NCBI GenBank assembly: GCA_030770535.1
Contig: JASVEC010000073.1
Coordinates: 31,780 to 95,779 of the forward strand
Origin: Batkoa obscura
Lineage: Eukaryota; Entomophthoromycota; Entomophthoromycetes; Entomophthorales; Batkoaceae
Direction: 5' to 3'
DNA length: 64,000 bases
This document shows positions 57,522-64,000 of this stretch, one piece after another (position 1 is the first letter of the stretch; every line of letters starts with the position of its first letter). The notes under the pieces were generated by a model. That model made no database searches, had not been told where the DNA came from, and saw only the letters and a list, made by a program, of their open reading frames with translations. Position numbers and translations under genes: made by a program.

Positions 57522-58957
57522 ACCTATACTAAAGTAGAAGATAAAAAAGAAATTTGGAATGATATAGTAAAGTTTGATCCAAGATATAAATATGATGAAG
57601 AAAGATTAGTAATGTTATCTGAATTATGGCATAAACCAAGTGATGAATTACTCAAAGGATTATTGAGTGTCCCTTTTAGATTTGTTGGTCCATCTGATAG
57701 TATTCTGACTAATGGTATGACTTATAAAGTATGGGATAATGCTGGAGCTAATAATTCTACTGTACCATTTAATAATGGATACAATGTTATTAATGTAAAG
57801 CCAAATAAAAGATATAGATTACGTCTGATTGCTGCCAATGGACTTTCGTTCCTTAGTTTCCGTATTCCAGGACACAAGTTTACTTTAATTGAAGCCGATG
57901 GTACTATTATTGAGCCTGTTGAAGTTGATCATGTTGAAATGACTCCTGGACAAAGATATTCTGTTATTATGGAAACTAATCAACAAGTTGATAATTATTA
58001 TGCTTATACTCAAGTTACTGGTGGTTCTGTAACCCCTAACAATGGTGTTGCTATCCTTCACTATGATGGTGCTGAAAGTGCTGATGCATTAAAAAGAATA
58101 TCAACTACTCCACCAACTCCTACTGGACCATTCAATCGTTGGGTAGAATCCCAACTATTCACATCAAAATGGTATAACAAAGGACTCAGCTCTCATTATT
58201 ATCCAGTTCCTAAAAAGGCAACCAAAGAAATTATATTAAATGTAATACCATCAACTACACCTGAAGGAAATTCAATCTATACTATTAACGATGTTGTTGC
58301 AAAGCCAAGGAATTCAACTATATGGGACAATGTTGTTGCTGGACGCCACAAGCCTACTCCAGGCATCTATGAAATCACTGAAGGTGATGATGTTCAGATT
58401 GTATTGCAACATTATATGCCTGCTGGACGTGCTTGTGCAACACATCCATGGCATTTACATGGTCACTCTTTCTTCGTTGTAGGACATGGATCTGATGTAT
58501 ATAACCCAGAAGTTGATAGAAAAGCTAATGATACTGAATTAGCTTCATCTGATAAAACCCCGTTATATGGTAATGTATTTTTGTGTTTAAGAATTTTACT
58601 AACAATTTTTCCACTTGATAGTGCTTAAAAGATCGAAAAAGTAATGAACCCAAAAAGAACACTCCCATATAGAGATACTTCTACCTAATATGTAAATAAT
58701 ATTACAAACGCTACCAAATCTTCTATTCATTAGTTGTCCGATATATTTGGCGTTAAAATTAATAATCAAAATTCAAATGAGGATTTAAAATATTACAAGT
58801 TCTCGTGTAGTTAAAGATGGAGTAGGTACCATGTAATTGATATGCTATTCGTTTTAAGTCTGATGACTTTGCCTCTTGGTATGTACATTGTCATATTACC
58901 ACAAATATATTTATGATTAAACAAGTTATTGTTAATGAATCACTTAAAAATCAATAA
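57522..58957 (+). pseudogene. Laccase-type multicopper oxidase relic, 5'-truncated and MITE-interrupted
   Basis: From 57522 the frame reads TYTKVEDKKEIWNDIVKFDP and continues through EERLVMLSELWHKPSDELL, SILTNGMTYKVWDN, NVKPNKRYRLRLIAANGLSF, IEADGTIIEPVEVDHVEMTP and GQRYSVIMET (second cupredoxin domain), to the third-domain copper motif HPWHLHGHSFFVVGHG near 58444-58490. The frame runs into MITE copy 17 at 58568. Directly after the MITE come YRDTST and a stop, and further down YAIRFKSDDFASWYVHCHIT (HCHI at 58886-58897), then KQVIVNESLKNQ and TAA at 58955-58957. The first domain with the HWHG and HSH copper motifs is missing upstream. So the gene has lost its 5' third, carries a MITE and has in-frame stops. 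Functional relatives oxidise phenols or iron outside the cell. Confidence 0.88.
58565..58670 (-). repeat. MITE copy 17, inserted in the laccase relic
   Basis: Element proper 58568-58667 (TGGTAATGTATTTTTGTGTT ... GAACACTCCCA) flanked by TA at 58566-58567 and 58668-58669. Removing the element and one TA restores the laccase reading K-T-P-L-Y-R-D-T across the junction, which establishes the TA target-site duplication. Confidence 0.93.
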
Positions 58958-59840
58958 ACCAAATATTTTTGTTCTTTAATCAAAATAAAATTTTATAGAT
59001 TTTCAAATTATTTTTTATTCTTTAGTTGAATATAAATTATTTGGTTTTTTTCATCAGCTTATAGAAAACAATATTTATCGAATATCATATACACGTTATA
59101 CTCATACATCATTGTATGTATAGTAAATACTTTAGATATTATATGTAGAAACTAATACAAGCATTTTTAATAAAACAAGAATGAGTATTAATCAACTATA
59201 ATCATCTATTTTGTTTAGACCTTATCTAAAAAAAGGATGGACAACTAATAAGTAACCATAATTTCAATAAAAGAGCTAATAAACACAGGTATTAACTTAA
59301 ATAGTCTACCTTTACCTTCCAACAATTCATTTTGTTTAAATTATTCCAAATAGGATATTTTTTATTATACGAGTAATAGTACTATCTCAACACTTTTTGA
59401 TTACTCATTCCAAAAATGATATGATTTATTAAAGACAATAAAAATCCAAGATGAAGTAAAACTGAAGTTTGTTTAACAGAAAAGAAGTATAGACAGAGGG
59501 TTAGAAGAAAGATTTAAAAAATGGAAAACGTTTAAAATAGAGCCATCAAAGGTCAATCCAAATTTTAGTGAGACTCTAGTTGCTTTTTATTGGGTTTAGT
59601 CTTATGGAAGGGATACTTGATCTCCTCTACAAGGAGATCTTTCATTCTACCATTATGACTTTGAAAGAAGGCAATATCGCAATTGAACTATAATGCATAT
59701 ATATTGTTATTTTAAATTTTATTTAAAAAATTAGACCTTAGTGTGCTACGTAATTTGCGATAGAATTTAAATAATAGAAATATGAAATTTCATACCAAAC
59801 AAAGTGAAATTTCTATACTTAATAATTAATATATAAGCTT

Positions 59841-59936
59841 ATGGTGATGTGTTTTTAAGAATTTTACTAACAGTTTTTCCGCTCAAGTAGTGCCTAAAAA
59901 AAGGAAAAAGTGATGAGACTAAAAAAACACCCCTTT
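59841..59936 (-). repeat. MITE copy 18 (diverged)
   Basis: ATGGTGATGTGTTTTTAAGA start, CTAACAGTTTTTCCGCTCAA, AGGAAAAAGTGATGAGACTA, ACACCCCTTTA end. TIRs mutated and slightly short: an older copy. Confidence 0.8.
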
Positions 59937-61160
59937 ATTTTTTTGAGAAAAAATTCTTGAAAGAGCGAAGTCCCCAAATGGATATTTTATTAAATAAGAA
60001 AATTGAACAAAAGAATGAAGAGTCCATAGAAGAAGGATCTCAGAGTCTTTCTTATTATAGCTCAACCTTGATACTTTGAAACTGAAGCCATCACCCCAAG
60101 CAATGTGTCATTCTATAAAAAGATATAAAGTGAAGAGATTTATAGGTTTATCAACAAACGAAAGCTTGGAATGATGCCTACAAATAGATTAAGGAGTAGA
60201 CAGGGAGAATGTGTAAGCTTGTTTAAATAAAAAAAGCTTTGAATAAAATAATAAAATAGTATAAATTAAATAAACTATCTATTTTAACACAAGAATTTCT
60301 ATATTTCTTTATTTCACGAGTTTTTACTGACCCAAATTAAAAAAATATTCTCAAATAATGAAAAAAAGATATTTCCATATTTAGTAATAAAAAAATTAAT
60401 TGAAGTATCATTTTTACTCCTTGCCTAATTTAATCCTTTAGCTAATTAAAGTATGCTTTCCATAGCATAAAATGTATTACTTATGATATTGAGAAGTTAC
60501 AAATTATTAATGTATCTTATTGAATTCAAAAATAATTCTCATATTAATGTATTAAGTTTGTTGCTACTACTTCAACAATCGTAGTTAAACTTTGAGTTAT
60601 TTTTAGAAAATAAATAAAAATTATTGTTGGTATAGTTACTATATTCGAGTTTGGAAAAATTTATTGAGAAAAACTTCTTTTAGTATCTGCCACTAGGGTT
60701 TGAAAATTTTAAGTTACTTCCTTATAGTGTCATTAGGTATAGAGTAATTGCTATAAACCAGTTTTTGACCTTTAATACAGGAACTTTATAGAAGCATATA
60801 ACAGGCTAAAACCATTATTAACAAGATACTTTTTTTAAAATATATAGTTGTTAAGAAAGTAACCTGGATAAATTTAAAATTAAAATTCTATAAAATTATG
60901 ATAGATAAGGCTAATAGATTTAAGCTTACTTATCCTACCAATACATTATGTTTGACTAATAGATAAAGATGATGTCGTTACTATATAACTTTTTAAATTA
61001 ATAAAGCGTTTCTAATTTATTGTATAATTAATTGATATAATTAATTGCTAAATTAATCAACTAATTTCACTTAATGATTTAATTCTAGATATTGGCTTAG
61101 TTTACCTTATTTAGATAATAGCAAGTAAAAGGGTTTAATATATTAAAATCAAATATATAG

Positions 61161-61192
61161 TTTATTAGTTTATTAGTTTATTAGTTTATTAG
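61161..61192 (+). repeat. Tandem repeat, TTTATTAG x4
   Basis: Four perfect 8-bp units, about 85 bp downstream of the stop of the minus-strand homeobox gene. Confidence 0.9.
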
Positions 61193-61277
61193 TAACATAT
61201 AACAAATTTATCAAGAAGTATTTATTTATATCTAAGTTAGAAGTGAGATGAAGCGTTTAATAAGCTAATAATAAAAA

Positions 61278-61811
61278 TTAAGACAATAAATTATCTAAAG
61301 AAAGACTTGACCTCTTCTCAGAAGAAGATGAAGTATTTGATTGTAATTGGTTAGTAGTTGGATAGTTAGTAAAAAAAGAGATATCATTAGCTATATAAGC
61401 AATATTTCTAGTTAAGTTTTCTGGAGATGAACTCATAACTAGCTGGTTGCTATTTGAATATCTAATGTTATCATTTAGTAAATTAGAAATCGGTATTACA
61501 TCGCCACGATTTGGAATATAGTCTTCTCTCATTTCATTTAATTCTAAATCGCTTCGTCTTCTCCTATGTTTTGATTTAGCTCTTCTATTTTGGAACCAAA
61601 CCTGTACTGCTCTAGGACTTAACTTAATTGTTTCAGATATTTTACTTCTAGCATGTACATCTGGTTTAGGGTCGGTATGGTAATATTCTTCTAAATATTT
61701 TATTTGCTCTGGAGAATGTCTTGCTTTCTTATCAGGATCATACACCATGATTTTAGCTTCTGAGGATGAAGATGTCGATGTAGCGTAATGTTTAGCTCTA
61801 GTAAAATCCAT
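61278..61811 (-). CDS. Homeobox transcription factor with canonical homeodomain
   Basis: A 177-residue intronless minus-strand protein. A Ser-rich start is followed by a homeodomain at about residues 26-86: KKARHSPEQIKYLEEYYHTD (helix 1), HARSKISETIKL (helix 2) and SPRAVQVWFQNRRAKSKHRR (recognition helix with W72, Q74, N75, R76, R77). The trailing KHRRRR is a likely nuclear signal. The C-terminal half is Ser/Asn-rich without a domain. It resembles the single-homeodomain factors common in fungi, but I cannot assign an orthologue. Unlike the divergent homeobox protein at 8926-9510, all key DNA-contact residues are canonical. Confidence 0.92.
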   Translation of the reverse strand: MDFTRAKHYATSTSSSSEAKIMVYDPDKKARHSPEQIKYLEEYYHTDPKPDVHARSKISETIKLSPRAVQVWFQNRRAKSKHRRRRSDLELNEMREDYIPNRGDVIPISNLLNDNIRYSNSNQLVMSSSPENLTRNIAYIANDISFFTNYPTTNQLQSNTSSSSEKRSSLSLDNLLS

Positions 61812-61856
61812 TATTGTTTAATTTTAAAATAGTTCATGATCAAATATTTTTATTTG

Positions 61857-61865
61857 CTTTATATA
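61857..61865 (-). promoter_or_regulatory. TATA box of the canonical homeobox gene
   Basis: TATATAAAG on the minus strand, 46 nt upstream of the ATG at 61811. Confidence 0.5.
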
Positions 61866-62510
61866 CCAAAATCTGAATATTGTTGAAATTTTTTTGTTCT
61901 TAACCATTTATAATGAAATATTATTTGTAACATCTAATTTTATTAAAGTACTTAAATTAATTATGACATATTAGTAAGACGATTACCTTGGCTTTGAAAA
62001 ACTATTGTTAAAATTTTTGCTACTTACTAATTAATCAACTATTAATTAAAAAGACTTTATAAAGATACTTGAGCTAACTGGAATAGACGGGAAATTGCTG
62101 CTTTATTGCTCCATTACTTTCACATCTCAAAAAGGTAGTCTCAATTTTCTTATGCTTTTATTTCGCCTTTTTTACCTTAAAAAAGCTGATTAACTCTCAG
62201 TTTGAAGCATATAGTTATCATTTAGGTAAATATAAATTCAATCTATTATTTAATAAACAATAGTATCAAATTCATTGTATTACAATGTATTATGAATTGC
62301 CTTTTAATTTGCTGTACTTCAAAGCTGAGATAGTTGCTTATTATAAAAATTGAAAAAGATTAAAAATAATGTTATTTTTTCATTCGCACACCTTTTAGGA
62401 ACTTTCAAGTTTTACAGCATAAAATTGCTTATAAAGTTTTATAGCTGTGCTTAAATTTCACTAAAAATATATCCAATATATCCAATATATCCTACTTCCA
62501 TATAGATTAC

Positions 62511-62616
62511 ATATGGGAGTGTTTTTTTTGACTTCATTATTTTTCTATTTTTTAAGCGCTATTTAAGCGGGAAATTTGTTAGTAAAATTCCTAAACACAA
62601 AAATACATCCCCATAT
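62511..62616 (+). repeat. MITE copy 19
   Basis: ATATGGGAGTGTTTTTTTTG start, AAGCGCTATTTAAGCGGGAA core, ACATCCCCATAT end. Confidence 0.9.
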
Positions 62617-62653
62617 ATTGAATTAAATTTAAAGAAAGCTTGAAACAAATCAG

Positions 62654-62758
62654 TATTTGAGGATGTTTTTTGGTTTCATTATTCTTTCCATCTTTTAAGC
62701 GCTATTTGAGTAAAAAAATTGTTAGTAAAATTCTTAAATACAAAAATACATCCCCATT
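62654..62758 (+). repeat. MITE copy 20
   Basis: TATTTGAGGATGTTTTTTGG start (degraded TIR), AAGCGCTATTTGAGTAAAAA core, ACATCCCCATTTA end. Only 37 bp after copy 19, same orientation. Confidence 0.85.
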
Positions 62759-64000
62759 TATTATTTTTAATGCTCTTAAACCTTTAAGTCAACCTTATTT
62801 TATACCATACTTTTGTGACTTATAATTAAAATAGTATTTTTTCATATTCCTGTATGTTTTAATAATAGTATAGCTTTAACAGTCTAGTTTTTCCTTTAGG
62901 AGTAGTTCCTAGATTGAAAACTAGCAGTGTATTCGCAGAAAATTTTATTGCCTATTTTTACTTAATCCTTTCATAAAGATCAAAAATCTAAAACATTATA
63001 ATAAATCTATTATATTATATCCGTACTTTATAAAAAACGGAATTAAGCTATTTGAAACCAGTTTGATATCAGTGAACTTTTGAGGTTTGAAACAGATAAA
63101 TTGATATAATAGTCTAAAGTTTTAAAAAATCCTGAATGAACTTATATTGCTAATTGATTCCTATTAGTAAAATAAAACCAAAGTAGCTGAAATATTGTAG
63201 TGATATGAAGATAAAAAGTCAAGGTATAAAAGACAATAAGATTAGATTACCTTTAATAAACGAAAAAATTCGGAAAATTACAGACAAATGAATTGTTGTA
63301 TACTTTTCAACTAATATAGATACTATTTATGTTGTCAATTTGTTATCCGTAATATGCATTTTATACATTTATAGTGACTTAATTACTAGCTAATTTCACC
63401 GTTTAATTGGGTTTTAATATAAAATTAAAAATAGATTTTCTTTATAAAGTTTTATAATACGGCATTATGAAATTTTGAGCACATTTGGAACAAGAGACCC
63501 TCATTTTTATACTTTTATAGTTATAAAGCAAAACTATTAGATCACCTTTAGCTGGAATAATCAATTCTTTATATGATTTTTAGGGATAATAGAAGCATTA
63601 CCAACTTATTATTTTAAAACTAATAATGTTTAGCTTACAATAATGGTACAATTTTTTTAAATCTTTATACAAATAAATAAATTAAAAATGTATTACAAAA
63701 AATGATCCTGGAATATACTAGATTTAGCATATACATTTATCTGGAGCTAGTTTTTAGCCATGATAAAGTGGTATGACAAGAAATAAAATGATAAATTCTT
63801 ATTATAAATACGCAAAAATAAATACGACATGTAAGGAAAGTAACAATTCTCTTAAAATGCAATTTTCCTAAAGTGGCAAATATAACTAAGCTTATTTATC
63901 AGTTGCTTATAGGATGGTAATTCCGAATAGTATATAAAGTAATACCCAATCTCTTTTTTTTACTTTTATTTTATTTAATAAACAGCATCCTATTTGTTTT

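Larger units (their letters stand above)
58958..61277. other. Intergenic region with MITE copy 18 and a small tandem repeat
   Basis: About 2.3 kb of A+T-rich DNA. Contains MITE 18 and a four-fold TTTATTAG array near the 3' end of the homeobox gene. No coding frame of note and no RNA gene recognised. Confidence 0.5.
61812..64000. other. Intergenic region to the right edge, with MITE copies 19 and 20
   Basis: About 2.2 kb of A+T-rich DNA. Apart from the TATA box of the homeobox gene and two closely spaced MITEs, nothing recognisable is present on either strand. Confidence 0.5.

Noticed and set aside
1331-62758. Recurring ~100 bp repeats considered as a CRISPR-like or satellite array
   Set aside because: Copies are dispersed, in both orientations, with terminal inverted repeats and TA duplication; they are MITEs.

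Overview
The window is very A+T-rich eukaryotic DNA with compact genes and short spliceosomal introns (48-90 nt). It looks like an early-diverging (zygomycete-grade) fungus. Support comes from a Zn2Cys6 zinc-cluster regulator, a GH17 beta-1,3-glucanase, a laccase-type multicopper oxidase relic, fungal-style homeobox genes, and membrane SPRY/PPxY proteins resembling the yeast Rsp5 adaptors Ssh4 and Ear1. A Conidiobolus-like entomophthoralean is my best guess; that is inference, not something read directly. TATA boxes lie about 45-66 nt upstream of the ATG in seven genes.

Layout. 0-5 kb: 5' end of a poly(A)-binding protein gene (minus, runs off the left edge), tRNA-Trp, and a secreted S41-type peptidase. 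5-13 kb: three related single-pass membrane SPRY proteins, all with C-terminal PPxY motifs and one intron at the same place, around a divergent homeobox gene. 13-21 kb: a second identical tRNA-Trp, a secreted GH17 glucanase, and two tandem paralogues of a membrane-anchored beta-helix protein built from 19-residue HGD coils. 21-31.7 kb: gene-poor DNA with two decayed copies of a small secreted protein gene and one zinc-cluster gene with a broken frame.

31.7-56.5 kb: a very large inverted duplication. Each ~10.05 kb arm holds one complete SZT2-like gene (3294 and 3284 aa, 3 exons). By length arithmetic the arms differ only in one AAT microsatellite (18 versus 8 units) and one A-run (7 versus 5). 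The arms begin about 20 bp before the ATG and end about 20 bp after the stop. The 4.6 kb spacer holds a broken ~3.3 kb DNA transposon whose ends match the TIRs of a ~100 bp MITE found about 20 times across the window, so it is a plausible relative or source of that MITE. One MITE copy sits inside the laccase relic (57.5-59 kb) with a clean TA target-site duplication. 59-64 kb: gene-poor, with one canonical homeobox gene.

Themes: SZT2 (the KICSTOR subunit in animals, nutrient signalling to TORC1) and the putative Rsp5-adaptor-like SPRY proteins (nutrient transporter sorting in yeast) both point to nutrient signalling. The GH17, beta-helix and S41 products face the cell wall or exterior. No virus-derived element, CRISPR array, rRNA or replication origin was recognised.
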